The notes beneath the pieces are model-generated. The model had not been told where the DNA came from. It saw only the letters and a program-made list of their open reading frames with translations, and made no database searches. DNA of 64,000 nucleotides from Streptomyces sp. CB02056 (GTDB lineage Bacteria; Actinomycetota; Actinomycetes; Streptomycetales; Streptomycetaceae), in contig NZ_LIPD01000014.1 in NCBI RefSeq assembly GCF_001905545.1, positions 1 through 64,000 on the forward strand. Direction: 5' to 3'. Shown piece by piece: positions 33,342 through 41,995 of this stretch. Numbering within the stretch: position 1 is the first letter of the stretch; each line of letters opens with the position of its first letter. The position numbers and the translations under genes are program-made.

Positions 33342-34430
33342 ATGAGCCAGCGAGCGACTGGACCCGACGCACCCGGAGCCGACCGGCTCCCCGGCCTGGC
33401 CGCGCCCGGCGGGGAGCTGGACCGGCTGGTCGAGGGCGGCGCGCGCACCGTCGGGGCGGGCGCCGTCTGGGCCGTCGGCGACGCCGGCGGTGCGCTCGGC
33501 GGCGGCGGGCACGGCGCGCTCGGGCAGGGGCCGTACGCGCGGCTGAGGCCCGGGCCGGACACCCTGTACGACCTCGCCAGCCTCACCAAGGTGGTCGCGC
33601 TCTGGCCCTGCGCCGGGGTGCTGCGGCAGTCCGGACGGCTGCCGCTGGACGAGCCGCTCGGCGCCTGGTGGCCGCCCGCCGCCGGGCACCCCGCCGGAGC
33701 GGTGACGGTCCGTCAACTCCTGGCCCACACCGCCGGGATACTCCCGTACACCCGCTTCGAGCAGCTCTACGGGCGCGACCCGGCGGCGATCCGGGCCGGG
33801 GTCCTCGCCGCCCCGTCGCACCGGCCGCCGGGCGCGGCCGTCGAGTACACCGACCGGGCCGCCGTGCTGCTCACCTACCTGGTCGAGGACCTCGGCGGGG
33901 CGCCGCTGGACCGGCTCGCCGAGCAGTGGGCCTGGCGGCCGCTCGGGATGGCCGACACCCGCTACGGTCCGCTCGGCGCCGCGCTCGCCGCCCGCACCGC
34001 GCCCACCGAGTACGAGGAGGGCGCCGGCGCCCACCTGCGCGGCGTCGTCCACGACCCCTCGGCCCGGCTGCTCGGCGGGGTCTCCGGCAACGCCGGGGCC
34101 TTCTCCACCGCCCGCGACCTCGCCCGCTTCCTCACCGCGCTGCTCGCCCCGCCGCCCGGGCTGCCCTGGGGCGGGGCGTGGATCGAGGAGTCGCTGCGCG
34201 AGCAGACCGGCGGCCTCGCCCCCGCCCGCGGCCTGTCCTGGCTGTACGCCCCCGGCACCGGACCGGCCGAGGGCACCTTCGTCCACTACGGCTTCACCGG
34301 CACCGGCTTCTGGGTCTCCCGGCGGCTCGGCCGCTGGGCCCTGCTGCTCACCAACAAGGTGCACTACGACCGGGACATCCAGCGGCTCACCGAGCTGCGC
34401 AACGCCTTCCGGCGGGCCGTCTTCGGCTGA
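33342..34430 (+). CDS. Serine hydrolase, beta-lactamase-related
   Basis: A 362-residue protein of PF00144. SxxK is SLTK (Ser 80, Lys 83); the second motif is YTD (168-170) instead of YxN; and the C-terminal HYGFTGTGF segment replaces KTG. No signal peptide is visible. These enzymes include esterases, D-amino peptidases and transacylases; the YTD variant makes classical beta-lactamase action unlikely. GAGGAGGGGG lies before the ATG. It is a paralogue, in family only, of the gene at 5901. Confidence 0.87.
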   Translation: MSQRATGPDAPGADRLPGLAAPGGELDRLVEGGARTVGAGAVWAVGDAGGALGGGGHGALGQGPYARLRPGPDTLYDLASLTKVVALWPCAGVLRQSGRLPLDEPLGAWWPPAAGHPAGAVTVRQLLAHTAGILPYTRFEQLYGRDPAAIRAGVLAAPSHRPPGAAVEYTDRAAVLLTYLVEDLGGAPLDRLAEQWAWRPLGMADTRYGPLGAALAARTAPTEYEEGAGAHLRGVVHDPSARLLGGVSGNAGAFSTARDLARFLTALLAPPPGLPWGGAWIEESLREQTGGLAPARGLSWLYAPGTGPAEGTFVHYGFTGTGFWVSRRLGRWALLLTNKVHYDRDIQRLTELRNAFRRAVFG

Positions 34431-34536
34431 GGCCGGATCCGGCACTCATTCGGGTGGATTCGGCGCGAACAGCCGTTTGGCGGGCGGGGATCGCGGCAGA
34501 TTGTCCCCGACGGCGGCGGTCGGCGGAGGAGGCGCG

Positions 34537-35037
34537 ATGACGGACACCTGGGCACTCTCGGAGGAGGAGTGGCTCGCCGGGATGGTGCGCGCCTACGTCG
34601 GGTGCAGCGTGCTGCTCACCGACGAGGCGGGCAAGGTCCTGCTGCTGAAGGCCAGTTACCGCGACCAGTGGCAGTTCCCCGGCGGCGGGATGGACCCGGG
34701 GGAGGGGCCCGCCGAGTGCGCCGCCCGCGAACTGTACGAGGAGACGGGGCTGTTGGCCGGGCCGCTGCGGCTGCTCGTCGTGGAGTGGCGCGACGCCATC
34801 CCCGACCAGGGCGAACACGCCCACCCCGCCGTGCAGTTCATGTTCGACGGCGGGACGGTCGCGGCCGGGTCGGCGGTCCGGGCGCAGGTCGAGGAGATCG
34901 CCGACCACGGGTACTTCACCCCGGCCCAGGCGGCCGTCCTGCTGCAGCCCGGTGCGGCGCGCCGGCTCACCGGGGCCCTGGAGGCCCGGCGGACGGGCGC
35001 CGCCACGCTGCTGCACTCGGACGGGTACGTGGGGTGA
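34537..35037 (+). CDS. NUDIX hydrolase
   Basis: A 166-residue protein with a complete NUDIX box: GGGMDPGEGPAECAARELYE followed by ETGLL (G-x5-E-x7-REL-x-EE-x-GL), which binds magnesium and cleaves nucleoside diphosphate derivatives. An N-terminal 15 residues precede the first strand (RAYVGCSVLLTDEAG). Substrate cannot be read. The ATG at 34537 has CGGAGGAGG upstream. It is convergent with the VKOR gene, 7 bp away. Confidence 0.93.
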   Translation: MTDTWALSEEEWLAGMVRAYVGCSVLLTDEAGKVLLLKASYRDQWQFPGGGMDPGEGPAECAARELYEETGLLAGPLRLLVVEWRDAIPDQGEHAHPAVQFMFDGGTVAAGSAVRAQVEEIADHGYFTPAQAAVLLQPGAARRLTGALEARRTGAATLLHSDGYVG

Positions 35038-35044
35038 CGGACGG

Positions 35045-35701
35045 TCAGAGGAGCGTGCTCCAGTAGTACCAGAACCGGTTGAGGACCAGCAGCGCGATCA
35101 CCGCCGCCCACAGCACCGGCAGCGCCCAGTGGTAGCGCGCCGCCTCCCGGACGACCACGCCCAGCCGCGGGCCCACCGGGATCACGCCCGAGCGCAGGTT
35201 GTGCAGCGTGGTGTACCAGAACAGCACCACCACCGTCGCCCACACCACCATGCAGTACGGGCAGAGCGCGCCGATGTCGTACAGCGCCTGGTAGATCAGC
35301 CAGTGCGCGAACCCCACGCCCACCGCGGTGCCCGCGTTCAGCCCCAGCCAGAACCAGCGCCGGTACGCCGCCCCGGCGAGCAGCCCCGCACCGATCGCCG
35401 CCAGCGCGCCGAAGGCGGCCAGCCCGAGCAGCGGGTTCGGGAAGCCGAAGACCTCCGCCTGCTCGGTGCGCATCACCGAACCGCAGCTGATCACCGGGTT
35501 GATGTTGCAGTTGGGGACGTAGGAGGGGTTCTCCAGGATGCGGAGCTTGTCGAAGGTCAGGACCGCCGAGGCGGCCAGCCCGACCAGACCGCCGAGGAAC
35601 AGCAGGAAGGCGTAGGCCCGGCTCGCGCCGATCGGGGCCCGGGCCCGGGCGGCGTCGTCGGGAGCGGAGCGGGACGGGGGCACGGTGGTAGCAGCGGACA
35701 T
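35045..35701 (-). CDS. Vitamin K epoxide reductase (VKOR) family protein, copy 1
   Basis: A 218-residue membrane protein that re-oxidises DsbA-like partners with quinone. It has four or five helices; the essential cysteines are all present: the loop pair Cys 65 and Cys 73 (NCNINPVISC) and the active-site CPYC (Cys 147 and 150). It lacks a fused thioredoxin domain. A DsbA-like gene lies 106 bp upstream on the same strand, its natural partner. A second copy (57528-58148) is near-identical over long stretches, including the last 30 residues. ATG start at 35699-35701. Confidence 0.94.
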   Translation of the reverse strand: MSAATTVPPSRSAPDDAARARAPIGASRAYAFLLFLGGLVGLAASAVLTFDKLRILENPSYVPNCNINPVISCGSVMRTEQAEVFGFPNPLLGLAAFGALAAIGAGLLAGAAYRRWFWLGLNAGTAVGVGFAHWLIYQALYDIGALCPYCMVVWATVVVLFWYTTLHNLRSGVIPVGPRLGVVVREAARYHWALPVLWAAVIALLVLNRFWYYWSTLL

Positions 35702-35807
35702 GGCAGCACACTCCGGTGGCTGGCTGGGAGGAGCCGGCCCGGCCGGGAGTTCGGCCGGGCCGGGTGGTGCCGTACGGTGCGGTGGTGCGCGGGGGCGGGG
35801 GCGCGGC

Positions 35808-36611
35808 CTACTGGAGGCCGGCGGCCTGCTTCACCTGCGCGGTGAACTGCTCCGGCGGGACCACGGCGTTCCCGGCGAACAGGGTGATCTGCTTGCCGTC
35901 CACCTTGACGGTCGGGGTGCCGGTCACGCCGCTGTCGTTGAACGCGTCGGCGACCTTGGCCGCCCACGGGGCGTAGGTCTTGTCGGTCACCGCCTTCACG
36001 AAGGCGTCCGTCTTCAGCCCGGGCACCTGGCCGGCCAGGTCCAGGATGTGGTTGACGTCGCCGAAGCCGTCCTCGCGCTCGTCCGGCTGGTTGGCGTACA
36101 GCACGTCGTGGAACGCCTTGAACTGGTCCACGCCCTCGTTCAGCGCGGCGCCGACGGCGGCCAGCGCGGTGCGCGAGCCCTTGCCGCCGAGGCTCTTGTC
36201 CAGGAAGGCCGCCAGGTGGAACTCCACCTTGATCTGGCCGTCCTCGGTGAGCTTCTTGACGGTCTCGCCGTTCGCCGCCTCGAAGTGCTTGCAGACCGGG
36301 CAGCGGAAGTCCTCGTAGACCGCCATGGTGTGCGGGGCGTCGGCCTTGCCGTAGGTGATCACCGTGCCGTTCGGGCCGGAGGCGTTGGCCGGGGTGACCA
36401 GCGGCGCCGACGCGGCGGCGGAGGACTTGTCGTTCTTGTCCGAGGCCGAGTTGACCGCGACGGCGACACCGCCCGCGAGGGCCAGCACGACGACGGCGGA
36501 GACCGTCACGACGATCCGCTGACGGCGCTTGGCGGCCTGCTGCTCGCGGCGCTGCGCCTCCTGGATCCGCTCGCGGGCACTGATGCGCTTCTTGTTCTTG
36601 TCCTGGGACAC
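35808..36611 (-). CDS. Membrane-anchored DsbA-like thioredoxin-fold protein, copy 1
   Basis: A 267-residue protein with a basic cytoplasmic N-terminus, one membrane anchor (about 33-54), a Ser/Ala-rich spacer and an extracellular DsbA_2/thioredoxin_4 domain with the active site CPVC (Cys 104 and 107) and a cis-Pro loop in TGTPTV. It would introduce disulfides into exported proteins, being re-oxidised by the VKOR encoded downstream. Compared with copy 2 it is almost identical between about residues 140 and 220 but quite different around the active site (CPVC against CPFC). Confidence 0.92.
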   Translation of the reverse strand: MSQDKNKKRISARERIQEAQRREQQAAKRRQRIVVTVSAVVVLALAGGVAVAVNSASDKNDKSSAAASAPLVTPANASGPNGTVITYGKADAPHTMAVYEDFRCPVCKHFEAANGETVKKLTEDGQIKVEFHLAAFLDKSLGGKGSRTALAAVGAALNEGVDQFKAFHDVLYANQPDEREDGFGDVNHILDLAGQVPGLKTDAFVKAVTDKTYAPWAAKVADAFNDSGVTGTPTVKVDGKQITLFAGNAVVPPEQFTAQVKQAAGLQ

Positions 36612-36764
36612 GGGGGAGTCAACTCCTGTACGCGGCGCGCGGGTGCGCGCGGGAAGCCGCAGCTGCTGCGGCGGGGTCGGTGAACGCGGGAGTCGTGCGC
36701 ACTGCCTGCGGGCGTACCGGGCCCGTTTCGGGCGGGTACGGGGATGATCAGATGAGGCCGGAGA

Positions 36765-37439
36765 TCAGCAGGCAGGCGCGAAGGCGGGCGGGCCGCGCCG
36801 GGGCGCCGGGCTCAGCACCACGTCCTCGCGGCGCGGCCGCGGGCGGTCCGACACCGGCAGCGGCACCCGCAGCACCGGACGGACCGGGGCCGGGAGCAGC
36901 AGGACGACCAGGGCGCGCAGCGGGCCGGCCAGCGACTCGCTCAGCGCGCGCAGCGCCCGGGCCAGGCCGGACAGGGCGGCGTCGCCCATCCGCAGCCAGG
37001 CGGAGGCCGCCAGCGCGATCACCAGGTGCACCAGCAGGAGCAGCAGCTGGGTCGCGGCGGGCGCCAACTGGGCGGTGTGCCCCAGCGGGCCGCTCAGCAG
37101 CGAGCCGTCCACCGAACCGCCGCCACAGACCAGCAGGTTCACCCCGCGTGCGGGCACCTGACCGGCCAGCACCGGCGAACAGCCGGCCTGGCCCAGGTTG
37201 AACGTGGTGTTGAGCAGCAGCTCGACCGGCACCATCACGCCGGAGATGTGCAGCAACCGCCGCTCCCCGCCGGCCAGCACGGTCGCGACCAGGAAGACGA
37301 CGGCACCGGCCGTGGCCACCAGCGACAGCGGCAGCGGACGGCCCGTGATGACCACCTGGCCCAACGCGGCCATCGGCACGGCGAGCGCGGTGAACACCGC
37401 GGCCCGCAGGGCCCTGGTCGCGTGGGAGGAGGTCGTCAC
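36765..37439 (-). CDS. Multi-helix membrane protein of the redox cassette, copy 1
   Basis: A 224-residue protein with four hydrophobic helices, two conserved cysteines (QAGCSP and LVCGGGS) predicted on the outer face, and a Pro/Arg-rich C-terminal tail ending RRGPPAFAPAC. It has no recognised family. It lies 153 bp upstream of the DsbA-like gene and occurs in the same position in the second cassette, so it likely works with, or is a substrate of, the thiol system. GTG start at 37437-37439; CGGAG lies very close to it. It differs strongly from copy 2 even though the neighbours are nearly identical. Confidence 0.72.
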   Translation of the reverse strand: MTTSSHATRALRAAVFTALAVPMAALGQVVITGRPLPLSLVATAGAVVFLVATVLAGGERRLLHISGVMVPVELLLNTTFNLGQAGCSPVLAGQVPARGVNLLVCGGGSVDGSLLSGPLGHTAQLAPAATQLLLLLVHLVIALAASAWLRMGDAALSGLARALRALSESLAGPLRALVVLLLPAPVRPVLRVPLPVSDRPRPRREDVVLSPAPRRGPPAFAPAC

Positions 37440-37606
37440 GCTCCGGAGTATGCCATGGCCTCCGCGTCCGGCACGAGGGCCCGTAGGTCCCTGGTCCGGC
37501 TGACGCGCGCTCAGTAGCCTGCGAGGTCGCCCGTCGGGTCGACAGCAGCCGTGGCCGCATTAGCCTGGAAGGCGTTCCCGCTGACCCGACGAGGGGGCGA
37601 GCGCGC

Positions 37607-38485
37607 ATGGTGAAACCCGAGACCACGGTGGGACAGGTGCTGCTGGCCCGCATCGAGGCGCAGGCCGTGGTGCTGGCCGGCCTGGACGAGGCCGTCCGGG
37701 CCGACGAACCGGACGCCGTGCACCGGATGCGGGTCGCCTGCCGGCGGCTGCGCAGCGCCCTGCGGACCTTCCGGCGGCTGTTCGCGCCCGGCACCACCGA
37801 CGAGCTGGTCGCCGAGCTGCGCTGGCTCGCCGCCGCGCTCGGCGGGGCGCGGGACCGCGAGGTGCTGGCCGCACGGCTCGCCGCCGAGGCCCGCGAGCTG
37901 CCCGCCGAATGCGGGCCGCAGCGGGTCGCCGCCGCGCTGGAGCGGTGGGGCGAGGCCGAGTACCGGCAGATCTGGCCGGAGGTCGTCGCCGCCCTCGACA
38001 GCCCCCGCCGCCGGGCCCTCGGCGAGGCCCTCGCCACCCTCCTCGCCGACCCGCCGCTGCTCCCGCGCGCCGCCCGCGGCGCCGTCCCGGAGCTCTCCCG
38101 GATCGCCGCCCGCGAACAGGACCGCACCGCCGAACGCGTCCGCGCCGCCCTCGCCGCCGCCCCCGGGGAACGGGACCTCGCCCTCCACGCGGCCCGCAAG
38201 GCGGCCAAGCGCGCCCGCTACGCCGGCGAGACCGCCGCCCCGGCCGTCGGCGCCCGGGCCGAGCGCTACGCCCAGCGGATGAAGGCCGTCCAGGAGGTGC
38301 TGGGCGAGCACCAGGACGCGGTGGTCGCCGCGAGCACCCTCGCCGCCCACGCGGCGAGCGGCGGCGAGCCCTTCGGCTACGGCGTCCTCTACGGCCGCCA
38401 GCTGGCCGCGGAGGAGGCCGCCCGGCGCCGGCTGCCGGAGGTCTGGCGGGCGGCGGGCAGGCGGAAGCTGGCCCGCTTCGGGTAG
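37607..38485 (+). CDS. CHAD-domain protein
   Basis: A 292-residue all-helical protein covering one CHAD domain. The conserved basic helix HRMRVACRRLRSALRTFRRL and a second one (HAARKAAKRARYAGE) carry the His, Arg and Lys residues that bind polyphosphate. CHAD proteins localise to polyphosphate granules. There is no CYTH domain fused to it. ATG start at 37607 after GAGGGGGCG. The 3' side is followed at once by a dehydrogenase remnant. Confidence 0.92.
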   Translation: MVKPETTVGQVLLARIEAQAVVLAGLDEAVRADEPDAVHRMRVACRRLRSALRTFRRLFAPGTTDELVAELRWLAAALGGARDREVLAARLAAEARELPAECGPQRVAAALERWGEAEYRQIWPEVVAALDSPRRRALGEALATLLADPPLLPRAARGAVPELSRIAAREQDRTAERVRAALAAAPGERDLALHAARKAAKRARYAGETAAPAVGARAERYAQRMKAVQEVLGEHQDAVVAASTLAAHAASGGEPFGYGVLYGRQLAAEEAARRRLPEVWRAAGRRKLARFG

Positions 38486-38490
38486 CGGCG

Positions 38491-38577
38491 GCCTGGCCGC
38501 TGAGCGACCGGGCCTCGTACGTCGCGGGCGTCACGCTGCCGGTGGACGGCGGGATCACGGCCACCCGCCGGTTCGAC
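38491..38577 (+). pseudogene. Remnant of a short-chain dehydrogenase C-terminus
   Basis: Reading + strand frame from 38491 gives AWPLSDRASYVAGVTLPVDG followed by GITAT, which is the hallmark C-terminus of SDR oxidoreductases (S-D-x-A-S-Y-V-x-G-x-x-L-P-V-D-G-G). No N-terminal part or start codon exists: the frame lies directly after the CHAD gene stop. It is the stump left by a deletion of an SDR gene. The frame continues past GITAT into sequence unlike any SDR, so the original stop has been lost. Confidence 0.65.
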
Positions 38578-38596
38578 CGGCCCGCTCCGCCGCGCC

Positions 38597-39433
38597 CTAC
38601 CGGGGGTCGAGCCCCGCCGAGCGGGCGGCTTCGCGCAGCAGGTCCCGGAGCATCGCGGTGGTCAGCCGGCCGGTGTTCGTGTTGCGCGGGCTCACGTGGT
38701 AGCAGCCGTACATCCGCAGGTCCGGGCCGCCGTCGCGGGCCGGGAAGGCGGCCACGGCGGCGTGGCCGAAGGCGGGGCGGGGGCGGGGGAGCCGCCAGCC
38801 GGCGTCCGCGATCACCGGCAGCATCGCCTGCCAGGCGAAGCCGCCGAGGGCGACGACGGTGCGCACGGTGGGGCGCATCAGCTCCAGCTCCCGGGTGATC
38901 CAGGGCCGGCAGGTGTCGCGTTCCGCGGTGCTGGGCTTGTTGTCCGGCGGGGCGCAGCGGACCGGGTCGGTGATCCGGACGCCGGACAGTTCCAGGCCGT
39001 CGCCGTAGCGGACGGACTCGGGGCGGTTGGCGAGCCCGAGCTCGTACAGGGCGGCGTAGAGCAGGTCGCCGGAGGGGTCGCCGGTGAAGATCCGGCCGGT
39101 GCGGTTGGCGCCGTGGGCGGCGGGGGCGAGGCCGACCAGGACGAGCGGGGCGTCCGGCGGGCCGAAGCCGGGGATCGGGCGGGCCCAGTAGTCCTGGTCC
39201 TGGTAGGCGCGGCGCTTGGTGCGGGCGGTCTCCTCGCGCCACGCGACCAGGCGCGGGCAGGCCCGGCAGCCGGTGACGACGCGGTCCAGCGCGGCGAGTC
39301 CGGCGGCCCGGGCGGCCGCCTCGGCGGGGTGCCGGGGGTGCTCGGGGTCGTCGGCGGCCTGGTCGGAGGCCGGATCGGCCGCCAGGTGGGAGGGCTCGTC
39401 GGCGGGGGAGGAGGGTGCGGCCTCGGTCGGCAT
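38597..39433 (-). CDS. Family 5 uracil-DNA glycosylase (UDGb)
   Basis: A 278-residue base-excision repair enzyme. Motif 1 is GLAPAAHGANRTGR (about 101-114), the form used by family 5 enzymes that lack the usual catalytic Asp or Asn at that position; the C-terminal motif is HVSPRNTNTGRLT. Cys 56, 59, 160 and 175 are spaced to hold a 4Fe-4S cluster. The 40-residue Ala/Pro/Asp-rich N-terminal tail is specific to actinomycetes. UDGb removes uracil, hypoxanthine and related bases. ATG start at 39431-39433. It is convergent with the remnant and the CHAD gene. Confidence 0.9.
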   Translation of the reverse strand: MPTEAAPSSPADEPSHLAADPASDQAADDPEHPRHPAEAAARAAGLAALDRVVTGCRACPRLVAWREETARTKRRAYQDQDYWARPIPGFGPPDAPLVLVGLAPAAHGANRTGRIFTGDPSGDLLYAALYELGLANRPESVRYGDGLELSGVRITDPVRCAPPDNKPSTAERDTCRPWITRELELMRPTVRTVVALGGFAWQAMLPVIADAGWRLPRPRPAFGHAAVAAFPARDGGPDLRMYGCYHVSPRNTNTGRLTTAMLRDLLREAARSAGLDPR

Positions 39434-39588
39434 GGTCAGGATCCTAGGGGGAGCGGGACGTTCGTACCGGCGTCCTCCGGGCAGGCGTAGCGTGGAATCA
39501 GTTGCTCCGGCGGTCCCCGGCCGGTCCGGGTCGGCGGCGGCCGGAGACGCCGGTGTGCGCGCAGCGCGCCGGTCGCGAGGAGGCCGCG

Positions 39589-40581
39589 ATGATCGTCGAT
39601 GCGGTGCTGGGTGCGCTCGGGGGGCTGGCCGGGCTCGGGGTGATCTGTGCGGGCCTGAGCATCAGGGTCGTCCAGCAGTTCCAGAAGGGCGTGGTGTTCC
39701 GCTTCGGGAAGGTGCGCGACGAGGTGCGCGAGCCCGGGCTGGTCGCGCTGATGCCGGTCGCGGACCGGCTGCGCAGGGTCAACGTGCAGATCGTGACGAT
39801 GCCGATCCCGGCGCAGGAGGGCATCACCCGGGACAACGTGACCGTACGGGTGGACGCGGTGGTCTACTACCGGGTGGTGGACCCGGTGAAGGCCACCGTC
39901 AACGTGCAGGACTACAACTTCGCGATCTCCCAGGTCGCGCAGACCTCGCTGCGCTCGATCATCGGCAAGAGCGAGCTGGACGACCTGCTGGCCAACCGGG
40001 AACCGATCAACCAGGGGCTGGAGTTGATGATCGACAGCCCGGCGCTGGGCTGGGGCATCGAGATCGACCGGGTGGAGATCAAGGACGTCGCGCTGCCGGA
40101 GTCGATGAAGCGCTCGATCGCCCGGCAGGCGGAGGCCGAGCGGGAGCGGCGGGCCCGGATCATCACGGCGGACGGCGAGTACCAGGCCTCGCAGCGGCTG
40201 TCGGATGCCGCAGCCGTGATGAGCGCGACTCCGGCCGCGCTGCAACTGCGGCTGTTGCAGACCGTGGTGGAGGTGGCGGCGGAGAAGAACTCGACGCTGG
40301 TGCTGCCCTTCCCGGTGGAGCTGCTGCGCTTCCTGGACAGTGCCACGGAGGTCCAGCAGCGGAATCTGCTGACGGCGGCGGCGGTCGCGGCCGGGGCGAA
40401 GGCCGTGGAGGAGGCGGTGGAGAGCGGCGAGATCCCGGAGGAGGGGTTGGAGCCGGAGCCTCCCAGGCATGAACTCCCTCCCCTGGAAGAGGTGTTGGAG
40501 CAGTCGCCGCTGGACCGACCGGAGTCGCCGGACGGCCGGGTCGGGCGCGGCGGCCCCGCCGGGTCGGACGGAGCGGAGTGA
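39589..40581 (+). CDS. SPFH/band 7 (stomatin-like) membrane protein
   Basis: A 330-residue protein with one N-terminal membrane anchor (about 3-22), an SPFH domain (about 25-200; RVVQQFQKGVVFRFGKV, PGLVALMPVADRLRRV, VTVRVDAVVYYRVVDP), and a helical and acidic tail. Slipin-type members organise membrane protein complexes; the partner NfeD protease gene is not present. GAGGAGG lies 5 bases before the ATG. A CBS-domain gene follows 82 bp downstream. Confidence 0.9.
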   Translation: MIVDAVLGALGGLAGLGVICAGLSIRVVQQFQKGVVFRFGKVRDEVREPGLVALMPVADRLRRVNVQIVTMPIPAQEGITRDNVTVRVDAVVYYRVVDPVKATVNVQDYNFAISQVAQTSLRSIIGKSELDDLLANREPINQGLELMIDSPALGWGIEIDRVEIKDVALPESMKRSIARQAEAERERRARIITADGEYQASQRLSDAAAVMSATPAALQLRLLQTVVEVAAEKNSTLVLPFPVELLRFLDSATEVQQRNLLTAAAVAAGAKAVEEAVESGEIPEEGLEPEPPRHELPPLEEVLEQSPLDRPESPDGRVGRGGPAGSDGAE

Positions 40582-40663
40582 GCGGGTCGGCCCCGGTGGC
40601 GTCGGCCATCCGCCCGGACCACGATGGACGAGGGGAACGGGAAGCCAGGTCAGGAGGCGGACC

Positions 40664-41113
40664 ATGACCAGAGCCAGCGACATCATGCACCCGGGCGCGG
40701 AGTGCATCCGTGAGCACGAGACGCTCGCGGCCGCAGCCCGGATCATGCGGGAACGCCATGTGGGCGCCCTGCCGATCTGCGGGCCGGGCGACAGGCTGCT
40801 GGGGATCGTGACCGACCGCGACATCGTGCTGCGCTGCGTCGCCGAGGACCGCGACCCGGCATCGGTGACGGCGGGCGAGCTGGCGCAGGGGCGGCCGATG
40901 ACGGTGGAGGCGGACGAGGACTGCGAGCAGGTGCTGCGGGTGATGGAGCAGTACCAGGTGCGCCGGCTGCCGGTGATCAACCACCCGGAGCACAAGCTGG
41001 TCGGCATGATCAGCGAGGCGGACATCGCGCGCGGGCTGCCGCAGGCGCGGGTCGCCGAGTTCGTCTCGGCGGTCTGTGCGGAGGAGGCTCCCGCGGGGGC
41101 GGCCCAGGGCTGA
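40664..41113 (+). CDS. CBS-domain pair protein
   Basis: A 149-residue protein consisting of two CBS domains (first HPGAECIREHETLAAAARIM to LLGIVTDRDIVLR; second RPMTVEADEDCEQVLRVM to LVGMISEADIARGL). Paired CBS modules bind adenine nucleotides and act as sensors. No fused catalytic domain. AGGAGG precedes the ATG by 6 bases. It is followed by a strong terminator. Confidence 0.93.
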   Translation: MTRASDIMHPGAECIREHETLAAAARIMRERHVGALPICGPGDRLLGIVTDRDIVLRCVAEDRDPASVTAGELAQGRPMTVEADEDCEQVLRVMEQYQVRRLPVINHPEHKLVGMISEADIARGLPQARVAEFVSAVCAEEAPAGAAQG

Positions 41114-41134
41114 CGCCTGCCGCGCGTACGCGGG

Positions 41135-41170
41135 CTGCGGCCCCCGCCGACGGACGGGCGGGGGCCGCAG
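41135..41170 (+). terminator. Strong hairpin terminator
   Basis: CTGCGGCCCCCGCC (41135-41148) pairs perfectly with GGCGGGGGCCGCAG (41157-41170), 21 bp past the CBS gene stop. Confidence 0.8.
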
Positions 41171-41291
41171 TCGTGCCGCTCCGGTCATCCCAGGGCGTAG
41201 ACGGAGGTGGCGTGGGCGGCGGGGGCCCGGTGCCGTCGGTGCTCTCCGTGCCCTCGGCGACCTCGGCGTTCTCGGGGGTGTTGGCGCGGTC

Positions 41292-41921
41292 TCAGGAGGC
41301 GGGGGCGGCCAGGGTGTCGAGGTGGCGGCGCAGCACCGCGCGCAGCTCGTCGGGGCCGACCAGGTCGGGGTGCTGGACGGCCTGGAGGGTGAGGCCGTCC
41401 AGCAGGGCGGAGAGCCGGCGGGTCTCGAGGTCGAGGTCGAGGTCGAGGCCGGGGGCCAGGCCGCCGGCGCGTCGGGACTCGGCGAGGACGCGTCGGACCA
41501 GGTCGTCGAGTCCGGTCTGCATCTCGACGGCGCGGGGCCGCAGGTCGGGCCGGGTGCGGGCGGCGGTGACGAAGGAGAGCCAGAGCGCGGACTCCTCCCG
41601 GCGCCCGGCGTCCAGCGGGAGGGTCTCGGCGAGCAGTCGGACGGTCCGTTCGCGCCGGTCGGTGCCGGCGGCGGCCGGGTCGAGCAGGGCGGCGGCGTGG
41701 GCGCGGATGCGGGCCTCGATCCGCCGGGCCAGCTCGCGCATCGCGAAGATCATCAGCTCGGAGCTGCCGGCGAAGTAGTGCCGCACCGAGCCGACGGCCA
41801 GTCCGGCCTCCTCGGCGACGTTGCGCAGGGAGGCGTGCTCCAGTCCCTCCCGGGCCGCGACGCGCAGGACGGCGTCGGCGACGGCCTGGCGGCGTTCGGC
41901 GGGGTCGACGATCTTCGGCAT
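41292..41921 (-). CDS. TetR-family transcriptional repressor
   Basis: A 209-residue regulator with an N-terminal helix-turn-helix (AVLRVAAREGLEHASLRNVA, then EEAGLAVGSVRHYFAGSSEL) and a helical ligand-binding half. A hexanucleotide repeat in the gene gives DLDLDLE (about 165-171). On the minus strand a perfect TATAAT -10 box (41928-41933) lies 6 bases before the ATG, so its message is leaderless. It is divergent from a CcdC-like membrane gene, and both promoters carry copies of the same operator. Ligand unknown. Confidence 0.93.
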   Translation of the reverse strand: MPKIVDPAERRQAVADAVLRVAAREGLEHASLRNVAEEAGLAVGSVRHYFAGSSELMIFAMRELARRIEARIRAHAAALLDPAAAGTDRRERTVRLLAETLPLDAGRREESALWLSFVTAARTRPDLRPRAVEMQTGLDDLVRRVLAESRRAGGLAPGLDLDLDLETRRLSALLDGLTLQAVQHPDLVGPDELRAVLRRHLDTLAAPAS

Positions 41922-41927
41922 GTTGCC

Positions 41928-41978
41928 ATTATAGCACGAGCGAGCTAAATTGCTGATTTAGCACGGTCGAGCTACAAA
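41928..41978. promoter_or_regulatory. Divergent promoters with two TetR operators
   Basis: Two 16-bp sites, TAGCACGAGCGAGCTA (41932-41947) and TAGCACGGTCGAGCTA (41959-41974), are 27 bp apart and nearly palindromic. The first overlaps the TATAAT box of the tetR promoter. The second sits in the spacer of the plus-strand promoter TTGCTG (41950-41955), 17 bp, TACAAA (41973-41978). Repressor binding would block both genes. Confidence 0.78.
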
Positions 41979-41995
41979 AATTCGGGGAGGCAGGA

